The notes: generated by a model not told the origin, from the letters alone. Positions 5,444-15,132 are shown, numbered from the stretch's first letter. The stretch is 15,450 nucleotides of DNA from Treponema sp. UBA3862 (GCA_002392405.1 DGGY01000023.1:1-15450); one strand, 5' to 3'. A program made the numbers and translations.

Positions 5444-6769
5444 TCAGCGGTCGAGTGTTCCAAACGCATTAATCTGGTCATGTACGTCTAAGAGTGACTG
5501 GGCAGTTTTTATTGCCTTAATGGCAGGATCGTATTTTATTCCGATGGTTTTTGAAAGGTCTTTTGCTTCATTCCATTTGATAATTGCTGCTACAATGTCT
5601 TCTCTTGTTCCTTTTGAGTAAAGGTTAATGCCTTCTGCGTATTTTTTCTGAACTTCAGCTTTAACTGTTCCACGTCCTCTGTCTCCTAAAAGAAGACGTG
5701 CGGCAAGACTTATATGATTTACAGGGTTAAAGGAAGATGTTAAATCCAGAGTGTAATTGATGTTCATCTTTACGCCTGCAATTAAAAACTGGCTGCCCAA
5801 ACTGAAGCGCGGGTTTGCACCTGAAATTAAAAACCCTGTTTCAAAATCAAAAAACTTTGTTACGTTTATTTCAAGACCGCTTGCAAGCGAGAATTTTTCA
5901 CTGGAAGGTATGTCAAAAAGATTTACTGGCTGGCGGAATTCCCCGGTTATGAGAAGTGATTTCATCATCCTGTAGGAAAAACCAAAAGCAGCACGGGTAG
6001 GGAGCGGATCATCAAACTGAAAATCAGAGTTAAAACCCGTAAAAGCAATACCCACATTGTTTAGTGTCAGCCCGAAGCATAAGTTAGGTTCAACGTCATT
6101 AAAATGCTTTAAGAAATTAAATCGTAAAAGGATTCCGCCGTCCCCCATAATGCCAAGTGCAGACTGTGAAAAGCCTGAACCAGAAATTATTTCATCAGTA
6201 CGGTCATCGGTGTAATCAGGCATGCTTCTCCAGGTTCCGCGGATGTTGTATCCAAGTGCGATTCCCTTAAAATCATAGCCTGCAAAAAAATTGTAGGACA
6301 TGTTCAGTGTAAATGAGGTTTCAGAATAATAGTTTCCTGCTACTTTATCGCCGAAAAGATTGTATTCTGTAAACGGAACGTAAAAACATTTAAACTGTAA
6401 ACCCATCCCGAAGTTGTTGACCCGGAATGTGCCTTCCAGCGTTTCCTGGGCTGAGTCAGCTATCCATGCATTGTGAAAAAGGGCGGCTTCTGACTGATCT
6501 AAAACAGAAGAACCTGCGGGATTGTAGTCAAAAAAGGTAATGTCATCACATAAACCTGTTACTGCAGTACCAAGACTTTCGGCCCTTCCGCCTGAGGGAA
6601 TGTTGAGTGAGCGGAAAATTGTGCTTCCGGCGTTATCATCAGAAAAAGAATCAAAAATATCACCGAATTTTGAATTTATGTCGGAAAGCGTCAATGCACC
6701 TGTTTTTGAAATCGAAAAAAGCGAAAAGAGAAGAATCAGAATGTCAGAAAATGAGAATGATTTTTTCAT
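5444..6769 (-). CDS. UPF0164 family FadL-like outer-membrane protein
   Basis: This 441-aa protein is encoded on the minus strand. Residues 1-26 form a signal peptide (MKKSFSF..., hydrophobic ILILLFSLFSIS, cleavage near TGA-L). The segment SLNIPSGGRAESLGTAVTG, then DDITFFDYNPAGSS (about 53-87), is the hallmark of UPF0164 and related PorV/FadL-type barrels. The middle (about 90-370) alternates short amphipathic strands rich in Asn, Phe and Tyr, as in a beta-barrel. The last ~70 residues turn into charged helices (YAEGINLYSKGTREDIVAAI-KWNEA) like a TPR pair, presumably periplasmic. Treponemes carry several such paralogues, proposed to import hydrophobic nutrients. It faces the GH57 gene tail to tail with only 20 bp between them and no terminator. 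It diverges from the 1051-aa gene. The ribosome site before ATG 6769 is weak. Confidence 0.85.
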   Translation of the reverse strand: MKKSFSFSDILILLFSLFSISKTGALTLSDINSKFGDIFDSFSDDNAGSTIFRSLNIPSGGRAESLGTAVTGLCDDITFFDYNPAGSSVLDQSEAALFHNAWIADSAQETLEGTFRVNNFGMGLQFKCFYVPFTEYNLFGDKVAGNYYSETSFTLNMSYNFFAGYDFKGIALGYNIRGTWRSMPDYTDDRTDEIISGSGFSQSALGIMGDGGILLRFNFLKHFNDVEPNLCFGLTLNNVGIAFTGFNSDFQFDDPLPTRAAFGFSYRMMKSLLITGEFRQPVNLFDIPSSEKFSLASGLEINVTKFFDFETGFLISGANPRFSLGSQFLIAGVKMNINYTLDLTSSFNPVNHISLAARLLLGDRGRGTVKAEVQKKYAEGINLYSKGTREDIVAAIIKWNEAKDLSKTIGIKYDPAIKAIKTAQSLLDVHDQINAFGTLDR

Positions 6770-6903
6770 CTTAAAAATGCATTTCTTTATATGGTCAGTT
6801 TTTTTTCCTGCCCTTTATAAATTTCGGATTTTTGTCTACATTACATAAGGTATATTACCGAAAATAATAGAAGAAGAAAATCTGTAAATATACCCGTTTA
6901 AGT

Positions 6904-9900
6904 ATGTTTGAATTAAGACGAAAAGTTTTTTCAGTTCTGTTTATTCTCTTTTGCTCAGCCTTCATGCTTCAGTCACAGGAAGTTCCTGAAGAAGATACGG
7001 AGGTTATGTCTCTCGGCGGGATTGACCATCTTATCAGCATCAGCGAATACTCACAGGCACTGGAACAGCTTTCACTTTATATTCAAAAATATCCTGAACA
7101 GTTTGATAAAGCACAGAAACGAATTTCAAAAATCTTAAAATACAGAAATGCCTTCAATTTACAGGCAGGTGAACTTGCTCAGAAAATGCGCCAGTCTGCC
7201 GAAGCCCAGAACCTGACAGATGAGCAGGCAGATGAACTTGATGCCCAGAAAATGGACATTATTTTAGCACTTGAAAATTCAGAAAAAAATCCTGCACAGG
7301 AAGAAACAGACCTTACAAACGATGCACGTCGTACGGTCCGTCTTTCTTATTACATCAACCGTTCCAATATGATTGTAAATCAGGGAACCGCCCTGATTAA
7401 TGAGGCGGATTCTGCTTCTTCTGAGAATTACGGACTTGCTTTTGATAAATTCAGGGAAGGCATAAACTTAAAGACAAACGACTCTGATGTAGTTTACAAC
7501 GGGCAGGAAGAAATTCAGGTTGTTTATCCTGATGATTTAAAGCGTTCGGTTAATGCCCATATCCTTCAGGTAAAAAACTTTTCTCTTTCAGTTAAGTCTC
7601 AGCTTGAAAACTGCCAGAATCTTTATAATGAATATGTTGCCGCAGTTAATTCCCTTGATTTTAATCTTGCCTCTGAACTTTTAGAGAGTGTTAAAGCTGC
7701 GTTTACGCGTCTGGCTTCAACCAGAAATACCCTCTACCGTGAAGGAAATGAATTAAAGAAACTTGATGAAAGGGCCAGAATCTTAAATCCTGGTCTTGGT
7801 GATACATCTTACATCACTTTCAGCCGCTGGGCAGTAAGCGGTGTCGAAGGTAATCCTGATTCAGGTATGACAGGAGCTGTTGAAGCCTTTTTTAACACCC
7901 GTATTGAGGGCTTGAAAAATGTGCTTTATGAGGCTGTTCTTGCAGAGTATAAGAATATCGGTACAGAGTTAAAACTTGACTCTAATGAACTTTTTTCTGT
8001 CGGTGATTACAGCAGTGTTTTAACCATGAGGGACTGTGCTTCTGGATTTGCCTTGCAGTCAGGTGAAATCAATTCGCTTTACTCAAAAATCAATGACAGC
8101 CGTGTAAAAGACTTTACGCTTTATAATTCTTCCCTTGCTTTCATTCAGGATTTTTCTAAAAAGAATTTTACAGACACCCTTTCAGTGTCAAAAAAAGTTT
8201 TTGATATTAATGAACAGGTTAAAAACCGTACTGTCGTTAACGGTAATTTTGCCAAATTCGGACAGGACAGCCTTGCCTCTGCCCAGAGTTATGGAAAACA
8301 GCTTTCAGACATCAGAATACAGGCTGCTTCAAAAAATACAGCTGACGAAAAACTTTCCCAGGAAAACTATTTAAAGTCGCAGGAAGAAAAGGGCAGAACT
8401 CCTGTTAAAAGAAATACAGCAGGGGAAACTGTCGAAGATAAAAAACTTTCATGGACAGAAGTTCTTGAGCTTTACGATAAAATTATTTTATTTACAGAAG
8501 AAGAATGTATAAATCAGGGAGCGCATGTCTGGTCTGTGCTTGCAAAAACTTATTCTGATGAAGCAGACAGCCAGCTTGCAGCCTTTACTTTAAGAAATGT
8601 TGAAGCAAATACTCTTTTAAATGGTGTTGAAGAGACTGTCGGAGAAGGAAAGATTACAAAGTATTATCCGACAAAAGCAGCTCAAATCTGTACTCAGCTT
8701 AACAGCGATATTCAGAAACAGAAAACAATTTTAACCGGGTATAGAACAACCCTTAACGGAGGGGCTGCCTATTCAAATGTTGAAAGTACCTACACATCAT
8801 CAACAGCAAACATCGATCATGTAATTGCTTCGCTTGATGAACTGACAGTAAATAATAATCAGCTTATTACTACAGCAAAAATTAAGGCGAATGAAGCCCG
8901 TATTGCTGTAAATGAAGCCCGTTTAAGGTTTGACCAGGCCGTTAAGTATTTGAACTCAAATAAATACGATGAAGCCCGCCAGTCTCTTTCAGAAGCAGAT
9001 GAAAGCTACAAAAAATCACTTCTGCTTGAAGAAAATGATTCTTTCCGCCGCGAGTTCTCTGCAAAAATTTCTCAGACGGATGAACAGATTACAGTCAGAC
9101 AGAATGAATGGGTAATTACAACAACCCGTGCCCTGATTACGGATGCCTATAATGATTATTATTCAGGTAACTTTGAAAACTCAAAACATTCTCTTGACGA
9201 GGCATCGGCTGTCTGGGAAAAGACTCAGGCTCAGGAAAATACCGAAATTGCAGAACTCATGGTGCTTGTAAAAGAAGCGCTTGAGTCTACCGGCGGAAAA
9301 GAAATTGCATTCTCTGATCCTCTTTATAAAGATATGGGGGCCTTCCTCAATAATGCAAGAGTTCATTATGAAGACGGAGCTAAGCTCTTTAATTCTGGAA
9401 AAACAGAAGAAGGAACTGCTCTTCTTAAACAGGCGAGGGATGAAACAAGAAAGGTTCAGCGCGTGTTCCCTAAAAATATGCAGGCAAACAACCTCAATCT
9501 TTTAATCAATAAAATACTCGATCCTGCGGTCTACGAGAATAATGTTGCCCAGAAAATCAATCAGGCAAAAACAACAGCCGGCTCTAACAGGGTGGTTGAT
9601 ATGCAGACTGCCCTTAAAGATTTAAAGGATTTACATGAAATAATTCCTGATAATAAAAAAGTTTCTGATGCAGTTAAGGAACTTGAAGTACAGCTTGCCC
9701 GCTCCCAGCAGTCTGAACAGATTAAAAAAGACATGGCACGTTCTGATGCCCTTACAAGACAGGCTCAGAAAGAAACAAATATTGCAAGAAAGGTTGCCCT
9801 TCTTGACGAAGCTTTAAGCCTTAACAGACGCAATACGCTTGCACAGAAACTCAAGGACCAGGCATATATTTCAAATTCCGCGGGTAAAACCGTTAAAAAC

Positions 9901-10059
9901 TTCCTTAATGATGCTGATGAAATACGTTACTCTCAGGCAGAACGGTATTATAATGATGGTATGAAGGATCAGGCTTCAGCATTGATTAATGATCTCTTTA
10001 AACGAAATCCTCAGGTTTCTAAGGTAATTAAACTCAAGCGCCGTATTGAAAACATGTAG
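6904..10059 (+). CDS. Large exported helical/TPR-like protein, unknown function
   Basis: This is a 1051-aa protein starting MFELRRKVFSVLFILFCSAFMLQSQE. That is a signal peptide with cleavage near residue 26; the Cys at 17 does not sit in a good lipobox because Phe precedes it. The rest is almost entirely charged helix. TPR-like helix pairs can be seen near residues 40-80 (EYSQALEQLSLYIQKYP) and 679-710 (YLNSNKYDEARQSLSEADESY). More occur at 745-775 (YNDYYSGNFENSKHSLDEA), 825-850 and 1015-1040 (ERYYNDGMKDQASALI). Long coiled-coil stretches lie between them. It is probably a periplasmic scaffold. The next gene starts 10 nt after its stop, so the two are very likely co-transcribed and functionally linked. 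No clear Shine-Dalgarno sequence precedes ATG 6904, and TATATT at 6851-6856 is only a weak -10 candidate. The product is not known to me by name. Confidence 0.8.
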   Translation: MFELRRKVFSVLFILFCSAFMLQSQEVPEEDTEVMSLGGIDHLISISEYSQALEQLSLYIQKYPEQFDKAQKRISKILKYRNAFNLQAGELAQKMRQSAEAQNLTDEQADELDAQKMDIILALENSEKNPAQEETDLTNDARRTVRLSYYINRSNMIVNQGTALINEADSASSENYGLAFDKFREGINLKTNDSDVVYNGQEEIQVVYPDDLKRSVNAHILQVKNFSLSVKSQLENCQNLYNEYVAAVNSLDFNLASELLESVKAAFTRLASTRNTLYREGNELKKLDERARILNPGLGDTSYITFSRWAVSGVEGNPDSGMTGAVEAFFNTRIEGLKNVLYEAVLAEYKNIGTELKLDSNELFSVGDYSSVLTMRDCASGFALQSGEINSLYSKINDSRVKDFTLYNSSLAFIQDFSKKNFTDTLSVSKKVFDINEQVKNRTVVNGNFAKFGQDSLASAQSYGKQLSDIRIQAASKNTADEKLSQENYLKSQEEKGRTPVKRNTAGETVEDKKLSWTEVLELYDKIILFTEEECINQGAHVWSVLAKTYSDEADSQLAAFTLRNVEANTLLNGVEETVGEGKITKYYPTKAAQICTQLNSDIQKQKTILTGYRTTLNGGAAYSNVESTYTSSTANIDHVIASLDELTVNNNQLITTAKIKANEARIAVNEARLRFDQAVKYLNSNKYDEARQSLSEADESYKKSLLLEENDSFRREFSAKISQTDEQITVRQNEWVITTTRALITDAYNDYYSGNFENSKHSLDEASAVWEKTQAQENTEIAELMVLVKEALESTGGKEIAFSDPLYKDMGAFLNNARVHYEDGAKLFNSGKTEEGTALLKQARDETRKVQRVFPKNMQANNLNLLINKILDPAVYENNVAQKINQAKTTAGSNRVVDMQTALKDLKDLHEIIPDNKKVSDAVKELEVQLARSQQSEQIKKDMARSDALTRQAQKETNIARKVALLDEALSLNRRNTLAQKLKDQAYISNSAGKTVKNFLNDADEIRYSQAERYYNDGMKDQASALINDLFKRNPQVSKVIKLKRRIENM

Positions 10060-10069
10060 AGTGGGACAT

Positions 10070-13000
10070 ATGAAAATAAATTTTGCTGCTTTGAAAAAAT
10101 CATTAATTTCTCTCTTAACTTTGTTTTTTGTTTCATTTTCAGTTTCCGCTCAGAGCCTTTATTTTGAAAAACCTGTTCCGCTTACAGAAAAAAATACCTG
10201 CTTTCCGGTAGTCGTTAAAGGACAGAATAAAAACTATCTTTTTTATGAGGAAATCCGCTCTGGTTCACTTTATGTAGATTTAAAGATTAAAGAAGATGAC
10301 TCGGAAGAATGGTCTCCCGCAAAAACAGTAGCAGGTCCGTTCTCTTATTCAGGTGAGGTACCTGATATTTTTACAGCCGCAGTTCTGGAAAAAGGCATTA
10401 TCAGTGTTGCCGTTACACTGTCTGAGTATGAAATCGGAATCTACACCTCCTTAGACCAGGGGCAGACCTTTACTTCAGAAAAACTTGTAATGAAAGGCGA
10501 GAGAATTGTAGCTCCTCGAATTTTCAGGACAAAAAATGACGGCTTTGTTCTTTTCGTATCTCTTGGAACAGAAAATAAATTTTCAATTGCATGGACAGTA
10601 AGTTCTAACGGAAAATCCTGGTCATCTATTACACCGTTTGCACCGGCAATGGAGCTTGATAATTCCTTTTCTCCTTACCTTTGTCCGCTGCCTCAGGGAG
10701 ATATGATTGTCTTTCAGTCGCATTTTTCTGTTCCTGAGCGGCCTAAAACTTTCCAGCTCTATACGACACTTTCTACAGATAACTTAAAGTCTTTTTCTCC
10801 TGCAGTGCTTTTTACTGATGACAGCGTTACATCATCCCGCAGGGTTAATTCTTTTGTTGACTACTCAAACCAGAGTCCTGTGCTGTTTGCAGAAAACGGT
10901 TCACTCTGGTGCGCCTGGGAAAGAAATGAAGCGCGTTCAGAAAACATTTATATTTCACTTGCACAGCTCGACATTACTGGAAAAATTACGGGCAGGGGAA
11001 GGGTAAAAGAATTTTCAGATTTAAGGTCGAGTCACCGTCCGTCGTTTTTTTCTTTTGAGAAAAGCCTTTATTTAATGTGGTTTGATAATAATAACGGTGC
11101 ATATTATTCAAGAAAAAGCTCTGATAATATTTTTTCAAGTGAACGTCTAATCAAAAACAGTACAAAGGCGACATTCCCTCATCCGGTAATTTCTTCTGAT
11201 TCAAAAATTGCCTATCTCTGGCAGTTAAAAGAAGGCGCCTCAAGAATCTATGCAGTAAATCAGGATTTAACGGCACCTCCGCCGCGTCTTTCTGCTGTCA
11301 GCTTTAAGGAAAACAAAAGAGCTGTTAGTTCGAATGTTAAAATTAAAATTACAATTCCTGAAGATACCAACGGAATTTCAGGCTATGTCTGGAGTTTTTC
11401 AAAGGATAAATTCTCTGAGCCTTCGACAGATGCGCAGAATATTATAGTCGAAAACAATATCAGCTCAGGCCGCTCATATGTAATTAATGCAAATGCTGCT
11501 GAAGACGGTGAATATTACTTTAAAGCCAAAGTTCTTGATGTGGCAGGAAACTGGTCTGAAAGTGCACTTATAACTTATTACCGTGACCTGACACCGCCTC
11601 ACAAACCTTCAGTCTTTGAGTTTCTGAAAGATGAAGCAGGCTTCGTAAAAGACAGCATGTTATCTTTAAGATGGCAGAAAGACAGCCAGGATGATGATGT
11701 TGCCGGTTACAGCTGGACTTTCACAAAGGTACAGGAACTCGATTCAAAATTTAAAGATTCCCCGCAGCATCCTCTTAAAGCTTCAAAAGAAGACGTAGAA
11801 AAGTATGTAAGTTCGATTGAAGCACAGAAAAACAGCATAATTGTAAAGGCTTCAAAACCTCCTCAGTCTGTACTGACTGTCCAGGACTCAAAGCAGTTTA
11901 TTAATATGAAAAACGGCGTATACGTCTTTTCAGTTTGCGCTGTTGATGAAGTTGGTAATGTTGGTCCTGCAAAAAGTGAAGTCGTTCTGATTAATAAATA
12001 CAGGCCTTTTACTCTTGTTTCAGGTCTTCAGACAAAAAAAGACGATTACGGTGCTTTAAATATAAGTGTCTTCGGTCAGGATTTTAACTATGAAGGCTAT
12101 ATTGACCAGATTTATATAGACCGTGACGGTAAGGCACCTTATGACAGGACTTTGTACTACAGTAAAGGTGATTATAAAATTGACTCTTCAGGAAAGATTT
12201 CTCAAATCCGTGTTGATGAGCTTGATACCGGAAGATACGGAATATACCTGCATCATACTGAACGGGGTATAAGCCCTTCAAATACAGGTTTAAGTTCAAA
12301 TAAATTTATCGTTGATGAATCGGGAAGCATCAAAATTGAACATCCTTATGTCTTAAGTCCTGAATGGAAAGCCGTAACTCAGGGCAGAAGAACAGTTCAG
12401 ATAATAGATCTTCTTTTAGCAGTTCTTTTTATTCTCTGCATTGCATCTGCAGTTTTCTCATTAAGGGGAATGGCACATATTGCAAGGGAATCAGTTTTAA
12501 TTCAATCGGAAGTTACTGCGCTTTTAACAGGAGGCGTTATGCCGTTAAGTAAAAAAATCAAAGTTGAAAAATTAAAGAAACGACAGACAAGCTTAAAGCT
12601 CAAACTTACTGGCTTTACGGTTCTTCTTGTACTTGCCATTGTTACGATGGTCTCAGTTTCTCTTGGACGCAGGATGGTAAAAACTCAGCGTCAGACTCTT
12701 GTACAGAGTATGCAGGAACAGGTTGTCGTACTTCTTGAAGGTATGGCAAACTCAGTCCAGAATGCAATGAATGATGCAGTAGAAGGCGGCAGTACGGTTG
12801 GCCTTATTGACCTTGTCCGTCAGGCTGATACCTTTAAGCCGTCCCTTTACGCAACCTTAATCGGAAGGGGATTGAATAAGGGTGTCGCAGGCTTTGATTA
12901 TTTCTGGGCATCCACAGAAACAACCGCTTCAGTTGCTTCTAAACTTGATACAGATGAACCTTCCGCAGGAAAAAGCCGTTTTAATCCTGATACAATTGAA

Positions 13001-14743
13001 GCCCGGATTGCAGATGAATGTTCCGGTCTTGAACAGACTGCCCATGAAGCCGTTGATTCAATTCTCGAAGAAATTTCTAAAAAATATTCAAAAGAAAAAA
13101 AAGATGAATACACGGCTCTTTTAAACTCACTTTCAAGAAATGCAACTCAGGCTGTTCCTCAGTTTACGGAAGATACGCTTGGTTCAGAAGGTTTGATTTA
13201 CACCTTCTACTATCCGGTTTTCTACAAAAACAGTTCTGACAATAATCTTCTTCACGCTGTTTTAGTTCTTCAGGTTTCTGCAGAAGAACTTATGGTTTCC
13301 CTCAACAGGGCAAGAATGACGATTATTGTAATTGCGCTCATCGTTGCAGCCATTGCACTGGCACTGGGTGTAATCGGTTCCTGGGTTCTTGCCTCGCTGA
13401 TTGTTGAGCCGATTAAAAAACTTGTAAACCACGTAAAAGTAATTACAGATACAAAAGATAAAAAGAAACTTAAGGATTTTTCTATCAGCATAAATACCCG
13501 TGATGAAATCGGAACCCTCGGACAGGCCGTAAACGAAATGACGGACGGACTTGTAAAGGCTGCTGAAGATGAAGAAAAAGCCATGGAACAGGAAAAAATG
13601 GCCCTCGACGGTAAAGCCGTACAGCAGACCTTCCTTCCGCTTCTGACAACGGATAAAGGCGGTAAAAAGACTACCGCAGAGCTCAAGGAAAAGGATTTTC
13701 ATATTTTCGGTTATTATGAAGGTGCTGATGCCGTATCCGGGGACTATTTTGACTATAAAAAACTTGATGACCGTTTCTATGCCGTAATTAAATGCGACGT
13801 TTCAGGTCACGGAGTTCCTGCCGCCCTTATTATGACAGTAGTTGCAACGCTTTTCCGTAAGTATTTTGAAACCTGGACTTATAAAACACACGGATATTCG
13901 CTTGATAAACTTGTTGTTCAGATAAATGATTTTATTGAATCTCTCGGTGTTAAGGGAAAATTTGCAACACTGATGATATGTCTTTTTGATACAAAAACAG
14001 GTGACGTTCACATGTGCAATGCAGGTGATAATATCATTCATGTTTTTGACCAGAAAAGCCGTAAGGAAAAAGTCATAACACTTCACGAAGCACCTGCTGC
14101 AGGACCGCTTCCTTCATTTATGGTAGAAATGAAAGGCGGATTTGTCGTTGAAAAAACACATCTTAATCCTGGAGATGTCCTCTTCCTCTATACTGACGGT
14201 ATTGAAGAAGCAACCCGCTTCTTCAGGAATTCTGATTTTGAAATTACTAAATGTATGGAAAGCGGACTTAAAGAAGGTGATATACATATTAATCACAAAG
14301 TAGGGCAGGAATCTGAACAGATGGAAAGTGACCGCGTAAAGGGTATTCTTGAGGCGGTTTTAAACAGACAGAAATACCAGCTTGTTAAACATCATAATCC
14401 GCTTGGAACAGAAGACCTTACTTTTGACTTCACTTCGCTTGAAGGTAATGTAAGTGAAGCAATTATGGCACTTGCCGCAGTAGAAAAGATTTTCCGTATC
14501 TATAAAACACCTTCTGCATCAGGCAGCGTTTCACGCAATGAAGCCGGCGATGTTGTAATTGAAGGTGATGCAGTAAGGGTAGACCGCAGGATTGACCAGT
14601 TCCTTAAAATGACGTTCAGCCGTTATGATTATTACTGTTCAGGTCTTGCCGATCTTGAAGAACCTAATTATGTTTATTATACGGGTGTAAATGAAGACCC
14701 TCAGGCAGACGATCTTACTCTGCTTGCAATCAGAAAGTTATAA
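10070..14743 (+). CDS. Periplasmic-sensor SpoIIE/PP2C-type protein phosphatase with HAMP
   Basis: This is a 1557-aa membrane phosphatase. A signal peptide ends at SVSA (27). Residues 28-390 look like a sialidase-type beta-propeller, with Asp-box SLDQGQTF at 127-134 and a degenerate one near 177-184. Residues 400-700 hold two or more Ig/FN3-like modules (VAGNWSES, VDEVGNVGPA). TM helices lie at about 778-800, 846-867 and 1084-1108, with a second periplasmic sensor at 868-1083. HAMP follows at 1109-1165 (RDEIG at 1144-1148), then PP2C. The metal-site motifs are intact: GDYFD (1224-1228), DVSGHG (1243-1248), YTDG (1374-1377) and DDLTLL (1547-1552). Between YTDG and DDLTLL lie about 170 residues, much more than in RsbU-type enzymes. 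It should dephosphorylate a cytoplasmic phosphoprotein, typically a STAS anti-anti-sigma factor, but none is encoded here. ATG 10070 is chosen over ATG 10046 because it starts the signal peptide directly and avoids overlapping the preceding gene. Confidence 0.9.
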   Translation: MKINFAALKKSLISLLTLFFVSFSVSAQSLYFEKPVPLTEKNTCFPVVVKGQNKNYLFYEEIRSGSLYVDLKIKEDDSEEWSPAKTVAGPFSYSGEVPDIFTAAVLEKGIISVAVTLSEYEIGIYTSLDQGQTFTSEKLVMKGERIVAPRIFRTKNDGFVLFVSLGTENKFSIAWTVSSNGKSWSSITPFAPAMELDNSFSPYLCPLPQGDMIVFQSHFSVPERPKTFQLYTTLSTDNLKSFSPAVLFTDDSVTSSRRVNSFVDYSNQSPVLFAENGSLWCAWERNEARSENIYISLAQLDITGKITGRGRVKEFSDLRSSHRPSFFSFEKSLYLMWFDNNNGAYYSRKSSDNIFSSERLIKNSTKATFPHPVISSDSKIAYLWQLKEGASRIYAVNQDLTAPPPRLSAVSFKENKRAVSSNVKIKITIPEDTNGISGYVWSFSKDKFSEPSTDAQNIIVENNISSGRSYVINANAAEDGEYYFKAKVLDVAGNWSESALITYYRDLTPPHKPSVFEFLKDEAGFVKDSMLSLRWQKDSQDDDVAGYSWTFTKVQELDSKFKDSPQHPLKASKEDVEKYVSSIEAQKNSIIVKASKPPQSVLTVQDSKQFINMKNGVYVFSVCAVDEVGNVGPAKSEVVLINKYRPFTLVSGLQTKKDDYGALNISVFGQDFNYEGYIDQIYIDRDGKAPYDRTLYYSKGDYKIDSSGKISQIRVDELDTGRYGIYLHHTERGISPSNTGLSSNKFIVDESGSIKIEHPYVLSPEWKAVTQGRRTVQIIDLLLAVLFILCIASAVFSLRGMAHIARESVLIQSEVTALLTGGVMPLSKKIKVEKLKKRQTSLKLKLTGFTVLLVLAIVTMVSVSLGRRMVKTQRQTLVQSMQEQVVVLLEGMANSVQNAMNDAVEGGSTVGLIDLVRQADTFKPSLYATLIGRGLNKGVAGFDYFWASTETTASVASKLDTDEPSAGKSRFNPDTIEARIADECSGLEQTAHEAVDSILEEISKKYSKEKKDEYTALLNSLSRNATQAVPQFTEDTLGSEGLIYTFYYPVFYKNSSDNNLLHAVLVLQVSAEELMVSLNRARMTIIVIALIVAAIALALGVIGSWVLASLIVEPIKKLVNHVKVITDTKDKKKLKDFSISINTRDEIGTLGQAVNEMTDGLVKAAEDEEKAMEQEKMALDGKAVQQTFLPLLTTDKGGKKTTAELKEKDFHIFGYYEGADAVSGDYFDYKKLDDRFYAVIKCDVSGHGVPAALIMTVVATLFRKYFETWTYKTHGYSLDKLVVQINDFIESLGVKGKFATLMICLFDTKTGDVHMCNAGDNIIHVFDQKSRKEKVITLHEAPAAGPLPSFMVEMKGGFVVEKTHLNPGDVLFLYTDGIEEATRFFRNSDFEITKCMESGLKEGDIHINHKVGQESEQMESDRVKGILEAVLNRQKYQLVKHHNPLGTEDLTFDFTSLEGNVSEAIMALAAVEKIFRIYKTPSASGSVSRNEAGDVVIEGDAVRVDRRIDQFLKMTFSRYDYYCSGLADLEEPNYVYYTGVNEDPQADDLTLLAIRKL

Positions 14744-14784
14744 CAGGCCCGCTTTTTTACTGCGCGGTTTATCTGGAGGAAGTT

Positions 14785-15099
14785 ATGTCATTCAAAGAAG
14801 AAATTCAGAAGTATCTTGAAATTGGTATTCAGGCTTCAAAAGAGGCTGTTTCAAAAGCAGGCGTTGCTGTAAGTAAGTTTGGAGATGAAAGCGTTCTCCG
14901 CGTTGAAAAGTTTCAGTTTCAGAATCTGTTAAAGCAGGAGATTTCTTCTCTAGGACTTGATGTCCTTAAGGCGTTTGAAGATGATTCAAAAGACTGTATT
15001 AAAGCCGGTGATGAGGAAATTAAAGCTCATATTGAAAAAATAAAATCCTTAAAGGCTGAAATTGCTAAAAGGGAAGAGCAGTTAAAGACAGAAAATTAA
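14785..15099 (+). CDS. Small helical/coiled-coil protein, unknown function
   Basis: This is a 104-aa acidic, soluble, fully helical protein with no Cys-rich, signal or TM segment apart from one weak Ala/Val stretch (about 18-30). The last third (AGDEEIKAHIEKIKSLKAEIAKREEQL) is a strong coiled coil. GGAGGA at 14775-14780 lies 4 nt before ATG, the best ribosome site in this operon. The 41-nt gap from the phosphatase has no convincing terminator, so it is probably co-transcribed with it. It could be an accessory or output partner of the phosphatase, but this rests on position only. No family is recognised. Confidence 0.75.
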   Translation: MSFKEEIQKYLEIGIQASKEAVSKAGVAVSKFGDESVLRVEKFQFQNLLKQEISSLGLDVLKAFEDDSKDCIKAGDEEIKAHIEKIKSLKAEIAKREEQLKTEN

Positions 15100-15109
15100 G
15101 CTTTAAAGT

Positions 15110-15132
15110 AACTGGATTTGAAGCCAGTTTTT
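15110..15132 (+). terminator. Weak rho-independent terminator ending the phosphatase operon
   Basis: AACTGG (15110-15115) and CCAGTT (15124-15129) form a 6-bp stem around an 8-nt loop and run into TTT. It lies 10 nt after the stop of the 104-aa gene. The stem is short, so readthrough is possible. Confidence 0.55.

Noticed and set aside
10046..10069. Earlier ATG for the phosphatase gene.
   Set aside because: It would overlap the preceding gene, lacks a ribosome site and puts MKTCRVGH in front of a normal signal peptide. ATG 10070 is better.
13262..13702. Minus-strand ORFs of 146 and 138 aa within the HAMP/PP2C coding region.
   Set aside because: They are shadows of a recognisable domain in the plus frame, with no ribosome site or family resemblance.
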